32,560 nt of DNA from Gammaproteobacteria bacterium (GTDB lineage Bacteria; Pseudomonadota; Gammaproteobacteria; Steroidobacterales; Steroidobacteraceae), in NCBI GenBank assembly GCA_025358295.1, contig JANYJY010000008.1, positions 1 to 32,560 of the forward strand. The letters run 5' to 3'. This document shows, in pieces, positions 24,796 to 32,560 of this stretch; the stretch's first letter is position 1; every line of letters starts with the position of its first letter. The notes beneath the pieces are model-generated. The model was not told the DNA's origin. It did no database searches and was given only the letters and a program-made list of their open reading frames with translations. Position numbers and translations under genes: made by a program.

Positions 24796-25686
24796 TTACG
24801 GGTTTCCTCGCGGTGCGGGTTCGCGCGCCCTGTCCAGCACCGTGCAAACCTCGCGTATGCCCTGCAGAATGCGTGGCGCCATGCGTCCCACCAGCGAGGG
24901 GTCCACGGTGAAAACATGGTGATCGCGCACTGCGCGAAGATTCGAAAATCGGTTCCATTCGAGCGTCTGCCGCGCGCCCTGCGCGCCGGTTGCCGCAACG
25001 AGTATCACGTCGGGATCCCGTGCGATCACCGACTCTTTATCGATCTCCGGCGCCAGCGTCGACAGCTCGGCGAAGACATTCTCGCCGCCGCAGAGCGACA
25101 GTACTTCGGTGACCACGTGCGTGCCCGACAAGGTGTACAGCGGCCGGTCCCACACCTGATAGAAAACCTTGACCCGCGGGCGCGCGGCGTACTGTGCACG
25201 CAGTTGCGCGAGTTCCGACCGATAGCCTTGCGCCGCCGCGGCCGCCGCCTGTTCGGTGCCGGCAAGTCTGCCGAAGTCGAGGAGAGTAGCGCCGATATCG
25301 TCCAGGCGGTGTTGGTCGGTGACATACAGCCGGAGGTTCAGGCGTTCGAGTTCTGCCATGCGGCGCGCGGGCGTGCCCGATTCCCAGAGCACAATGAGCG
25401 TCGGCTTGAGCTTCAGTAGCCCCTCGACATCCAGCGCCGACGGCTCGCCGACGCGCGCTATGCCGGCGACCGCAGCGGGATAATCGCTGGAATCGTCCAC
25501 GCCGACGACGCGTCCCCCCGCACCGGCAGCGAACAGCAGTTCCGTGATGTGCGGGCTTAAGCTGATGATCCTCGGCGCGGTTGCGGCCGTATCGGCGCCA
25601 CCGGCCGCATGCATGCCGCCGACGCAAGCGGCGGCCCCGCCGAGCGTGAGCCGGATTGTCAATATGCAAGTGCGCCAGATCGCCAT
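24796..25686 (-). CDS. Periplasmic BtuF-like substrate-binding protein (cobalamin/haem type)
   Basis: The protein has about 296 residues from the ATG at 25686 (an upstream TTG at 25716 is less likely because it would put ten residues ahead of the signal peptide). The signal peptide is WRTCILTIRLTLGGAAACVGGMHAAGG, and a lipoprotein cysteine in GGAAAC is possible but the lipobox is poor. PRIISLSPHITELLFAAGAG then VGVDDSSDYPAAV and VGEPSALDVEGLLKLKPTLI are the standard opening of class III cluster-A binding proteins such as BtuF and HmuT. The second lobe contains VFYQVWDRPLYTLSG and DPDVILVAA. No permease or ATPase gene lies nearby. The ligand could be cobalamin, haem or a siderophore. It diverges from the aminotransferase gene. 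Confidence 0.85.
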   Translation of the reverse strand: MAIWRTCILTIRLTLGGAAACVGGMHAAGGADTAATAPRIISLSPHITELLFAAGAGGRVVGVDDSSDYPAAVAGIARVGEPSALDVEGLLKLKPTLIVLWESGTPARRMAELERLNLRLYVTDQHRLDDIGATLLDFGRLAGTEQAAAAAAQGYRSELAQLRAQYAARPRVKVFYQVWDRPLYTLSGTHVVTEVLSLCGGENVFAELSTLAPEIDKESVIARDPDVILVAATGAQGARQTLEWNRFSNLRAVRDHHVFTVDPSLVGRMAPRILQGIREVCTVLDRAREPAPRGNP

Positions 25687-25734
25687 GTCGGCATGGACTA
25701 TAATGGGCTGCAACAAAAAATGGGGCGTTAACTC

Positions 25735-26931
25735 TTGTTTCAGCAGCTCAGCCGGTTAAGCCCGGATGCGATTCTCGGTTTGATGGCGAAATATCGAGCC
25801 GATCCTTCGACTTCCAAGGTCGACCTCGGCGTGGGCGTGTTTCGCGACCTCTCCGGCAACACTCCGGTACTCGCCTGCGTGCGCCGGGCAGAACAAGCGG
25901 TATTGGCTGCGCAGACCACGAAATCCTATGTGGCCGCGGCGGGCCGCGAGGAATTCAACAGCGCGGTCGAGGAGATGGTCCTGGGCGGCGCGCATGTCGC
26001 GCGGCGCGACCGTCGCACGCGAACTGTGCAGGCGCCGGGCGGCTGCGGCGCTTTGCGGGTGGGTGCGGAATTAATTCGCGCGGCGGCTCCTGCCGTCAGC
26101 GTGCACGTGAGCGATCCGACGTGGGGCAATCATATCCCCTTACTGGGCAGTTCCGGATTGCGCCTCGATCGTTACCCTTACTACGACGCGGCAAAGCACG
26201 AGCTGCGCTTCGATGCGATGCTGGAGCGCCTCGATCGCGCTGCCGAAGGCGATGTTGTATTGATCCACGGCTGCTGTCATAACCCCACAGGGGCCGATCT
26301 CGATCCGGCGCAATGGCAGGCGTTGGCGCAATTATTGACACGCCGCCGCCTCATCCCGTTTCTGGACATAGCCTACCAGGGCTTCGCCGTCGATCTGGAC
26401 CAGGATGCCGCCGGCGTACGCCTGGTAGCGGAGCAGGTTCCGGAGGCGCTGATCGCCGTATCGTTTTCCAAGAACCTGGGGCTGTATCGCGAACGCGTCG
26501 GAGCCTTGATCATCATCGGAGAAAACGAGTCCCGTGCCGATGCCATGCTGAGCCATGTCCTGCAAATCGCGCGCGGCATCTATTCGATGCCGCCCGACCA
26601 TGGCGCCGCCATAGCCACGCATATTTTCGCCAACCCGGCACTCAAGGAAGAGTGGCTGCGCGAATTGGCGGCCATGCGCACCCGGATCGACGACATGCGC
26701 GAGCTGCTGGCGACGGAATTGCGCAGAACCACCGGCGGTGCGGACTTCGATTTCATTCGCAAGCAGCGCGGCATGTTTTCGTTGCTCGGCGTGTCGACTC
26801 AAGTGGTGGAGCGGCTGCGCGACAAGCACCATATCTACATGCTGTCCGACAGCCGCATGAATCTCGCCGGCGTCATGCCTCACAACGCAGGCTATGTTGC
26901 CGAAGCAGTCGCGGCGGAACGCCTGGCTTAA
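25735..26931 (+). CDS. Aspartate/aromatic aminotransferase (class I, PLP)
   Basis: The 398-residue fold-type I aminotransferase has the hallmark start MFQQLSRLSPDAILGLM followed by KVDLGVGVFRD. The start is TTG at 25735; the nearby ATG runs into a stop after three codons. PLP contacts are visible: HNPTG (182-186, Asn183), D211 and Y214 (FLDIAYQGF) and the Schiff-base Lys246 in SFSKNLGLYRERVGAL. Near the C-terminus DSRMNLAGVM carries the substrate-carboxylate Arg. The family covers AspC and TyrB; preference for aromatic or dicarboxylic acids cannot be read here. It diverges from the BtuF-like gene and its 3' end overlaps the HDOD gene tail to tail by 4 bases. Confidence 0.93.
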   Translation: MFQQLSRLSPDAILGLMAKYRADPSTSKVDLGVGVFRDLSGNTPVLACVRRAEQAVLAAQTTKSYVAAAGREEFNSAVEEMVLGGAHVARRDRRTRTVQAPGGCGALRVGAELIRAAAPAVSVHVSDPTWGNHIPLLGSSGLRLDRYPYYDAAKHELRFDAMLERLDRAAEGDVVLIHGCCHNPTGADLDPAQWQALAQLLTRRRLIPFLDIAYQGFAVDLDQDAAGVRLVAEQVPEALIAVSFSKNLGLYRERVGALIIIGENESRADAMLSHVLQIARGIYSMPPDHGAAIATHIFANPALKEEWLRELAAMRTRIDDMRELLATELRRTTGGADFDFIRKQRGMFSLLGVSTQVVERLRDKHHIYMLSDSRMNLAGVMPHNAGYVAEAVAAERLA

Positions 26932-27797
26932 TCGCCCAACGCTTGGCTGAGCGCGCTGACCTCGGCGGCGGATTCACGTGCCACGGCCTGGACTTTTTCC
27001 GAATCCAGGCCCATGCGCTTGGCCGGTGCCAGTTCATGCAAGGGGATTTCAGGATCGGGCATATCGGCGCTTTGGGACGCCATGAGAATCGCGATGGCGA
27101 TGACGTCCGTCAAATCGGCCGGCCCGACCTGACTGCGGGTGAGATCCGCCTGCTCTCCGACGGCATTCGCCATCGATTCCGAGAAATTCCAATTCTCCAA
27201 GATGGCCTTGCCGATGGACGCGTGCCAATCGTCGATGATCTGGTTCAGGGTCGTATCGTCGGCGAACAGTTCCGGGTGATCGATCACCCGCGTCAGCACA
27301 TAGAGCTTACCTAAACCATGCATCATGCCGGTCAGCATGGCTTCGTCGGGGTTCACCGTCGTGCAATTGCGGGCGAGCACGTAGGCATAGGCTGCAACCG
27401 TGGTACTGCGATGCCACAGTTCATCGAGATGGTGCTCCAGGCCCGCGAGCTTGTTGCCTTTGCGGATCTGCGCCATTGAGAACGAGATTGAGGCGCTGCG
27501 CACCATGTTGTAGCCGATACGATTGATCGCCGTACGCAGATCGCTCACTACCTTGCCGCTGCGATTGATCGAAGCAGAATTCGATATCCGCACCAGTCGG
27601 GCCGCCAGCGCCGGCTCGGATCCTACGACTCGGACCACCTGCTCCAGCGTCGACTTAGGATCGGACAACACCCGCCGAACCCGCACGGCGATTTCCGGGA
27701 AGGACGGAAGATCCACGTTGCCGCCCGACAACTCCCCCGCCAGGGTGCGGACGAAATCAAATGCGACGGTGGAGTCGGCCTGCATTACTGTACTCAT
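26928..27797 (-). CDS. HDOD-domain signalling protein
   Basis: The protein has about 289 residues and is a single HDOD domain. LPSFPEIAVRVRRVLSDPKS then VGSEPALAARLVRISNSASI and INRIGYNMVRSASISFSM are the typical opening. The position of the HD motif reads GMMHGLGKLYVL, where HD proteins have HD, so the metal-dependent phosphohydrolase activity is absent as in HDOD proteins generally. Such proteins act in signalling, often alongside cyclic-di-GMP or chemotaxis proteins, and no partner domain is fused here. The ATG at 27797 is used; a TTG one codon earlier is possible. Confidence 0.9.
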   Translation of the reverse strand: MSTVMQADSTVAFDFVRTLAGELSGGNVDLPSFPEIAVRVRRVLSDPKSTLEQVVRVVGSEPALAARLVRISNSASINRSGKVVSDLRTAINRIGYNMVRSASISFSMAQIRKGNKLAGLEHHLDELWHRSTTVAAYAYVLARNCTTVNPDEAMLTGMMHGLGKLYVLTRVIDHPELFADDTTLNQIIDDWHASIGKAILENWNFSESMANAVGEQADLTRSQVGPADLTDVIAIAILMASQSADMPDPEIPLHELAPAKRMGLDSEKVQAVARESAAEVSALSQALGD

Positions 27798-28032
27798 CAA
27801 TTTCGCGATCTCTTAGGACACTGCCGTGGCCACGCCAAACCGCCGGCCCGAATCAAGGAAATCGACCGCTAGAGCCCTTTCTTGAGGCTGCACCGGGCAG
27901 AATTTTACACTTGCAGGGTTTTCGCTCGCAGGCGGTAAAGATAGCGGGAAACTAGCAAATTCCGGGCGCGAGAATAGTGACCCGGTCGCTCGATTTGAGT
28001 ACCCGGCCCGAAACGCCCGCCAGGTCATCGCC

Positions 28033-28551
28033 TCAACGTTGGGTCGAAGGGCGGCTCTTGAATCGTTGTTGAACCTCGCCATGGCGCGAGCGTTCGGTGT
28101 AGTTGCTGCCGCAATAGCCGGCGACCACCCGCCGCCAAAACGCCACTGCGCCCGGATTGCGCAGGTACTCGACGATTTCCCAATCGCCCGCAAAGCGGTC
28201 GAATATCAGGGTGGCTGCATCCCTGCCCATGCCCACGCGACGGTGCTGTTTGCAAATGAAGAATTCCGACATCCGGTAGTCCGAGGCGGTCTCGCCCGCC
28301 GCAGGTATACGCGGGCGCGTAACCAAAGCAAAGCCCACGGGATCGGACCCCCTGAGAATCACCAGCGGATGGGAGTGGTCGTTGGCAAACCAGTTGGCGA
28401 AGATTTCATCTTCATGAGGCGTATTGGCGCCGAGCACCGAAAACAGACCTGTATTCAGGTCGGCCAGGGACTCCATATATTCGCCGTAGACGCTCTGGAT
28501 CCATTGGCGATCATTCTTGGAGTGTCGGCAGTCGCGAATACTGACTAGCAA
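28033..28551 (-). CDS. GNAT-family N-acetyltransferase
   Basis: The 172-residue protein starts with TTG at 28551. Its N-terminal WIQSVYGEYMESLADLNTGL and the strand PVGFALVTRPRI lead to motif A CKQHRRVGMGRDAATLIFDR (V..xxxRxxGxG/A acetyl-CoA loop). LRNPGAVAFWRRVVAGY is the usual motif B helix ('N..A..FW.k.G'). The family acetylates small molecules or protein amino groups using acetyl-CoA. It is an isolated gene with a transcription terminator for the upstream lipoprotein just ahead of its start, so it needs its own promoter. Confidence 0.85.
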   Translation of the reverse strand: MLVSIRDCRHSKNDRQWIQSVYGEYMESLADLNTGLFSVLGANTPHEDEIFANWFANDHSHPLVILRGSDPVGFALVTRPRIPAAGETASDYRMSEFFICKQHRRVGMGRDAATLIFDRFAGDWEIVEYLRNPGAVAFWRRVVAGYCGSNYTERSRHGEVQQRFKSRPSTQR

Positions 28552-28574
28552 TGAATCCGCTTCCCCAATCTATC

Positions 28575-28621
28575 AAAAAACACAGCCCGGACGAACCTGC
28601 CTGATGGCAGCCCGCCCGGGC
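28575..28621 (-). terminator. Intrinsic terminator of the small lipoprotein gene
   Basis: On the minus strand, CTGCC-ATCA-GGCAG forms a tight inner stem flanked by complementary GCCCGG and CCGGGC arms. TGTG and a run of six T (28580-28575) follow at once. This is a canonical Rho-independent terminator about 25 bases after the lipoprotein stop, separating it from the acetyltransferase gene. Confidence 0.75.
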
Positions 28622-28646
28622 ATGTGGGATCAGCTATCGAACCGAA

Positions 28647-28862
28647 TTACGGCTTCGCAGCGGATGCTGCGCTCGACGCTGCGTCAGCGGCTGAGCTCGC
28701 AGCTGCGGCCGCATCGGCGGCGGCAGAGGCAGCAGCTTCCGCAGCCGGCGCGGCGGCCGGAGGAGTCGTATCAGCAGCCGGGGCAGGAGCCTCGGTCTTG
28801 CTGCCGCAGGCACTCAGCACGAATGCAGCGACAAAAGCGCTTAGAGCAAGTTTGGTCTTCAT
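28647..28862 (-). CDS. Very small Ala/Ser-rich lipoprotein
   Basis: The 71-residue product begins with MKTKLALSAFVAAFVLSACG, a lipoprotein signal with lipobox LSAC, so the mature protein would start at Cys19 with a lipid anchor. The remainder is almost entirely Ala, Ser, Pro, Asp and Glu, in a repeating AADAAAAASSAADAASSAAS pattern that would form a long helix or disordered spacer. The Gly next to the Cys argues for no inner-membrane Asp-retention signal. A terminator follows, which supports it being a real single-gene unit despite low complexity. Function is unknown; Braun-like or stress lipoproteins with similar composition exist, but no homology is claimed. Confidence 0.7.
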   Translation of the reverse strand: MKTKLALSAFVAAFVLSACGSKTEAPAPAADTTPPAAAPAAEAAASAAADAAAAASSAADAASSAASAAKP

Positions 28863-29092
28863 CTATCGATACCCCAGAAATTATTAAGAATTAAATTTTA
28901 AGGCCGAGCGTGTTATTGGGCCTTCACCCAAATCTCCGCTGCGATTTTAGAGTGTTTCTCCCCAATTTCATATCTCTTTCGCGACCCCCTATGTGCCTTC
29001 AACGCTTTGGAATCGCGCGTGGGGTTAAAGATCTATAGCTAGCGCGGCGTCTGGCGCATAATTTAGCCCTGTCAGGAACCTTAGGAACACAA

Positions 29093-30418
29093 GTGAGCGA
29101 CGCCAGCTTGGATCAGCTATATAAGCCGCATTTGCAGACACTCATACGTCGCGCCGAGCGCTCGCTCGCGGCCTGCGGCTTCGACGCCTTGGTCATCCAC
29201 GCGGGGGCGCCGCCCGTCCAATTCCTTGACGACCAGGATTACCCTTTTAAGGTTAACCCTCATTTCAAGGCCTGGGTGCCGATAGTCGACAATTCGCGCT
29301 GCATTTTGGTGTTTTCACCCGGCGCCAAGCCCAAGGTGCTGTTCTACCGGCCGAACGACTACTGGCACAAGCCGGCCAGCCTGCCGGAGGGGGCTTGGAC
29401 GACCGAAGTCGACGTGATCGCCACTGACGACCCAGCGAAAGCGAGCCAGCATTGGGACAAGCTCGGTCGGGTGGCGTTTATCGGCCCAGACGCGTTTGCG
29501 GCGGGAATCGAGCCCACCTGCCTCAATCCACCCGAACTCCTGACAAGCCTTCACTACGATCGTGCCGTCAAAACGGACTACGAACTGGAGTGCATGCGCC
29601 GCGCGAGCGAACTGGGCGCCCTCGGGCACCGGGCAGCGCTGGCTGCGTTTCGACGCGGCGGCTCTGAATACGAGGCCCAAATGCGCTATTTGGAAGGCTG
29701 CTCGCAGCGTGAGGAGGAGATGCCCTACAACAACATCGTGGCGTACAACGAAAACTCGGCGGTGTTGCACTATCAGCATCTCGACCGGAAACCGCCGCCA
29801 GCCCTGCGCTCGTTCCTGATCGACGCCGGCGCCCAGTATCGCGGTTATGCCTCGGACATCACCCGGACCCACGCGGCCGTCCCCGGCCGCTTCGCCGAGC
29901 TGGTGAAAGCCACGGACACGGCGCAGCTGGCGCTGTGCGCTGAAATCATCTCAGGCCGCGATTTCCGAGATGTTCACCTCTCGGCACATCGCATGCTGGG
30001 CGACGTCATGCATGGGATTGGACTTACCCGGCTGTCCGGGCAGGACGCGCTGGAATTAGGCGTTACCAGCGTGTTTTTTCCGCACGGCATCGGCCATTTG
30101 CTGGGTCTGCAGGTGCACGACGTCGGCGGCGTGATGGGTGACGTTAAGGGCCACGAACGCAAGCGCCCGGAGGGGCACCCCCACCTGCGCCTCACCCGGA
30201 TGCTGGAGCCCGGCGTGGTCGTCACCGTCGAGCCGGGGATTTATCTGATCGAATCCCTGCTGGCTGCGGCGCATGGCGACGCGCGTCGCGCCCACATCGA
30301 CTGGGCGGTGGTCGAGGAACTCAAGCCCTTCGGCGGGGTGCGCATTGAGGATAATGTCGCTACGACGGCAACGCGGCCGGAGAACATGACCCGCGACGCG
30401 TTTGCACGCGTCGCGTAG
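29093..30418 (+). CDS. pepQ: Xaa-Pro dipeptidase PepQ
   Basis: The 441-residue M24-family metallopeptidase cleaves dipeptides with C-terminal proline; relatives also hydrolyse organophosphates. All five metal ligands are present in PepQ spacing: D244 (FLIDAGAQYRG), D255 (YASDITRT), H335 (PHGIGHLLGLQVHD), E380 (TVEPGIYL) and E419 (VRIEDNV). The N-terminal creatinase-like domain begins LYKPHLQTLIRRAERSLAACG. Length matches E. coli PepQ. The start is GTG at 29093 with AGGA 6 bases ahead. It converges on rplQ with a hairpin between. Confidence 0.96.
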   Translation: MSDASLDQLYKPHLQTLIRRAERSLAACGFDALVIHAGAPPVQFLDDQDYPFKVNPHFKAWVPIVDNSRCILVFSPGAKPKVLFYRPNDYWHKPASLPEGAWTTEVDVIATDDPAKASQHWDKLGRVAFIGPDAFAAGIEPTCLNPPELLTSLHYDRAVKTDYELECMRRASELGALGHRAALAAFRRGGSEYEAQMRYLEGCSQREEEMPYNNIVAYNENSAVLHYQHLDRKPPPALRSFLIDAGAQYRGYASDITRTHAAVPGRFAELVKATDTAQLALCAEIISGRDFRDVHLSAHRMLGDVMHGIGLTRLSGQDALELGVTSVFFPHGIGHLLGLQVHDVGGVMGDVKGHERKRPEGHPHLRLTRMLEPGVVVTVEPGIYLIESLLAAAHGDARRAHIDWAVVEELKPFGGVRIEDNVATTATRPENMTRDAFARVA

Positions 30419-30442
30419 GACTTAAACGCAGGGAAACTGCTG

Positions 30443-30464
30443 CTCGGCGGCGCAGGCCGCCGAG
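30443..30464. terminator. Hairpin between convergent pepQ and rplQ
   Basis: CTCGGCGGC (30443-30451), loop GCAG and GCCGCCGAG form a perfect 9-base-pair stem in the 52-base gap between the two convergent stop codons. Neither exit side has a clear T-run, so it may act in either direction with help from Rho, or only protect transcript ends. Confidence 0.5.
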
Positions 30465-30470
30465 GGCGAT

Positions 30471-30977
30471 TCAGGCCGCCGCTTTCTTGCGGCGCTTGGG
30501 GGCAGCCGCAGGCGCTGCGGCAGCTTCCGACTCATCGGAGGCCGCCTTCTTGGTCTTCTTCGGCACCTTAGGGGTCTTGCCGGCTTTCGCGTCGCCCTCG
30601 GTCTTTTCGGCAGATACCACCGCCAAGTCGACCAACTGCATCAGGGCCATATCCGCCGCATCACCCGGGCGCGGCTCCATTTTGAGGATGCGCGTGTAGC
30701 CGCCGGCCCGAGCCATGAAACGGGGGCCGAGGTCGGCGAACAGCTTCTCCACCACGCTCTCGTCGCGCAGGCGAGACAGCGCCAGACGCCGCTTGGCGAG
30801 GGAATCGACCTTGGCTAAGGTGATCAGGGGTTCGACCACCCGTCGCAGCTCCTTGGCCTTCGGCACCGTGGTGCGAATGGTCTCGTGACGCAGCAGGGAC
30901 GCCGCCATATTGCGAAGCATCGCATGACGATGTGAGGAATTGCGCGAGAGCTGGCGCCCGCTGTTTCTATGCCGCAT
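30471..30977 (-). CDS. rplQ: Ribosomal protein L17
   Basis: The 168-residue L17 (large-subunit protein near the exit tunnel) opens with [20 protein letters not shown], and [25 protein letters not shown] continues the conserved core. After about residue 125, where E. coli L17 ends, a tail of about 40 residues rich in Lys, Ala and Glu follows ([16 protein letters not shown] through [10 protein letters not shown]). Such basic tails occur in other proteobacterial L17 proteins and could contact rRNA. It follows rpoA by 31 bases and is the last gene of the alpha operon. Confidence 0.96.
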   Translation of the reverse strand: MRHRNSGRQLSRNSSHRHAMLRNMAASLLRHETIRTTVPKAKELRRVVEPLITLAKVDSLAKRRLALSRLRDESVVEKLFADLGPRFMARAGGYTRILKMEPRPGDAADMALMQLVDLAVVSAEKTEGDAKAGKTPKVPKKTKKAASDESEAAAAPAAAPKRRKKAAA

Positions 30978-31008
30978 GTGCTAAACCCTTGTCGAAAAAC
31001 TCTTGCGT

Positions 31009-32013
31009 TTAAATACCGTCGCGTTCGTCGTCGCGCTTCAATCCCGGCGGCGGCCAGTTATCGATGCGCATGCCGAGCGTCAAGCCGTGGCTCTCGAGCA
31101 CTTCTTTGATCTCGGTCAACGACTTCTTGCCGAGGTTCGGCGTACGCAGCAATTCCACTTCGGTACGCTGCACCAGGTCGCCGATGTAATGAATGTTCTC
31201 GGCCTTCAGACAGTTCGCACTGCGCACCGTGAGCTCCAGCTCATCCACCGGGCGCAGCAGAATAGGATCGAACTGCGTTTCGGTCGCCTTGGCGGTCGAT
31301 TCGTCTTGGCCCTGCAAATCGACGAATACCGACAGCTGATCCTTGAGTATCCCGCCGGCGCGGCGAATGGCCTCTTCCGGATCGATGGTGCCGTTGGTTT
31401 CGATATCGAGAATGAGCTTGTCCAGATCGGTGCGCTGCTCGACGCGCGCGCTTTCGACGTTGTAAGTGACCTTGCGCACGGGACTGAACGAGGCGTCCAG
31501 CTGCAATCGGCCGATGGCGCGCGTCTGCTCTTCGAAAGCCATGCGCTGGGCCGCCGGCCGGTAGCCGCGTCCACGCTCGACTTTCAAGGACATCGACAAT
31601 TCGCCGGCCTTGGTCAAATTCGCGATCACGAGGTCAGGGTTCAAGATTTCGATGTCATGATCGCCGGCAATGTCGCCGGCCGTCACGGGGCCGGGCCCCT
31701 TCTTGTGCAGGCGTACTTCGGCAACGTCGCGGGTGTGCATACGGATGGCGACCGCCTTGAGATTCAGCAGAATATCGACGACATCTTCTTGCACGCCTTC
31801 GATGGCGGTGTATTCGTGCAGGACGCCCTCGATTTCGATCTCAGTGATGGCCGCGCCGGGCAGCGAAGACAACAGGACACGCCGCAGCGCATTGCCCAGC
31901 GTGTGACCGAAGCCGCGTTCAAACGGTTCGATCACGATGCGCGCATGGCGCGGCGACACGGGCTGCACTTTGACGACCCGCGGCTTCAAGAATTCATTGA
32001 TCGATCCCTGCAT
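31009..32013 (-). CDS. rpoA: RNA polymerase alpha subunit
   Basis: The 334-residue RpoA starts at the ATG at 32013 ([14 protein letters not shown]), directly after AGGTGA; an in-frame GTG three codons earlier overlaps that site. The N-terminal assembly domain has [20 protein letters not shown] and [19 protein letters not shown]. The C-terminal domain, which contacts UP elements and activators, has [20 protein letters not shown] and [20 protein letters not shown]. Everything is standard for gammaproteobacteria. It sits between rpsD and rplQ in the alpha operon. Confidence 0.98.
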   Translation of the reverse strand: MQGSINEFLKPRVVKVQPVSPRHARIVIEPFERGFGHTLGNALRRVLLSSLPGAAITEIEIEGVLHEYTAIEGVQEDVVDILLNLKAVAIRMHTRDVAEVRLHKKGPGPVTAGDIAGDHDIEILNPDLVIANLTKAGELSMSLKVERGRGYRPAAQRMAFEEQTRAIGRLQLDASFSPVRKVTYNVESARVEQRTDLDKLILDIETNGTIDPEEAIRRAGGILKDQLSVFVDLQGQDESTAKATETQFDPILLRPVDELELTVRSANCLKAENIHYIGDLVQRTEVELLRTPNLGKKSLTEIKEVLESHGLTLGMRIDNWPPPGLKRDDERDGI

Positions 32014-32069
32014 GGATATCACCTAAGTTAACTAACCGGGGACAACGCAGCCGACGGGGCCGCGGTACG

Positions 32070-32560
32070 CTACTTCGAATACAACTCGACGACGAGGCTC
32101 TCGTTGATGTCCGGCAGAATTTCCTGCCGTTCTGGAACCGACTTCAGGACACCTGAGAACTTCTTATCGTCCACTTCCACCCAATCCGGAAAGCCGACTT
32201 GTGCGGCAATGGTCAGGGCGGCGGTAATGCGAGTCTGCTTCTTCGCTTTCTCGCGCAAGCTGATCACATCGCCGGCCTTGCACTGGTAGGAGGCGATATT
32301 CACCAGCTTCTCATTCACGGCAACGGCCTTATGGCTCACCAGCTGGCGCGCCTCGGCGCGAGTGGATGCAAAGCCCATGCGGTAGACAACGTTGTCCAGC
32401 CGGCATTCCAAAAATTGCAGCAAGGTCTCACCGGTGGCGCCGGGACGGCCCGCAGCCTTCTGGTAGTAATTGCGGAACTGACGCTCCAGCACGCCATACA
32501 TGCGGCGCAGCTTCTGCTTCTCGCGCAGCTGCAGTCCGTACTCCGACAAGCGCTGCTTGC
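32070..32560 (-). CDS. rpsD: Ribosomal protein S4 (C-terminal part, runs off window)
   Basis: The visible part corresponds to about the last 163 of some 206 residues of S4, beginning [11 protein letters not shown] at the window edge. S4-type RNA-binding domain motifs [20 protein letters not shown] and [20 protein letters not shown] are intact, and the protein ends [10 protein letters not shown] like other S4 proteins. S4 nucleates 30S assembly and represses its own operon in enterobacteria. The N-terminal part, about 43-46 residues, lies beyond the window. It is followed by rpoA after 56 bases. Confidence 0.97.
   Translation of the reverse strand, partial: KQRLSEYGLQLREKQKLRRMYGVLERQFRNYYQKAAGRPGATGETLLQFLECRLDNVVYRMGFASTRAEARQLVSHKAVAVNEKLVNIASYQCKAGDVISLREKAKKQTRITAALTIAAQVGFPDWVEVDDKKFSGVLKSVPERQEILPDINESLVVELYSK

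Overview
The window looks like a stretch of gammaproteobacterial chromosome. It has about 60% GC, an rpsD-rpoA-rplQ end of the ribosomal alpha operon, a divergent ssb/uvrA pair, a TonB-dependent receptor of the Xanthomonas/Caulobacter type, and an IclR regulator beside acyl-CoA dehydrogenase genes. The protein sequences fit an environmental lineage near Nevskiales/Steroidobacterales, but that placement is inference. I see no tRNA or rRNA gene, CRISPR array, intact insertion sequence or prophage.

Left part (1-5.9 kb, minus strand): the N-terminal part of a porin-like gene with a good promoter carrying a Fur-like dyad between -35 and -10; a large TonB-dependent receptor; a polytopic membrane protein; and, directly upstream of that, the decayed N-terminus of a serine recombinase that no intact ORF reveals.

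Catabolic module (6.0-10.4 kb): two adjacent, non-identical acyl-CoA dehydrogenases and a zinc alcohol dehydrogenase form a tight minus-strand operon, divergent from an IclR-type regulator. One dehydrogenase keeps a catalytic Glu in the position used by steroid side-chain enzymes and the other lacks one, as in heterotetrameric FadE/ChsE pairs. A broken AraC-type regulator lies behind the IclR gene.

Middle (11.1-18.6 kb): ssb and uvrA diverge. uvrA is followed on the plus strand by a CobS-like membrane protein that has lost the family's acidic signature, an exported NTF2-like protein, a truncated SGNH hydrolase, then pyrD, a PhyH-type dioxygenase and a DUF1648 membrane protein joined by 4-base overlaps.

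Right-middle (18.6-28.9 kb): a minus-strand set of exported M20 peptidase, pirin and OsmC; a divergent exported amidohydrolase followed by folE; a zinc-ribbon/bactofilin pair; a BtuF-like binding protein divergent from an aromatic-type aminotransferase; then HDOD, GNAT and a tiny Ala/Ser-rich lipoprotein with its own terminator.

Right end (29.1-32.6 kb): pepQ (Xaa-Pro dipeptidase) converges on rplQ-rpoA-rpsD, with a perfect hairpin between. rpsD runs off the window. Core genes (uvrA, ssb, pyrD, folE, pepQ, ribosomal/RNA polymerase) are intact, whereas at least three neighbouring genes are in decay, so this is a core region with accessory turnover between the conserved blocks.
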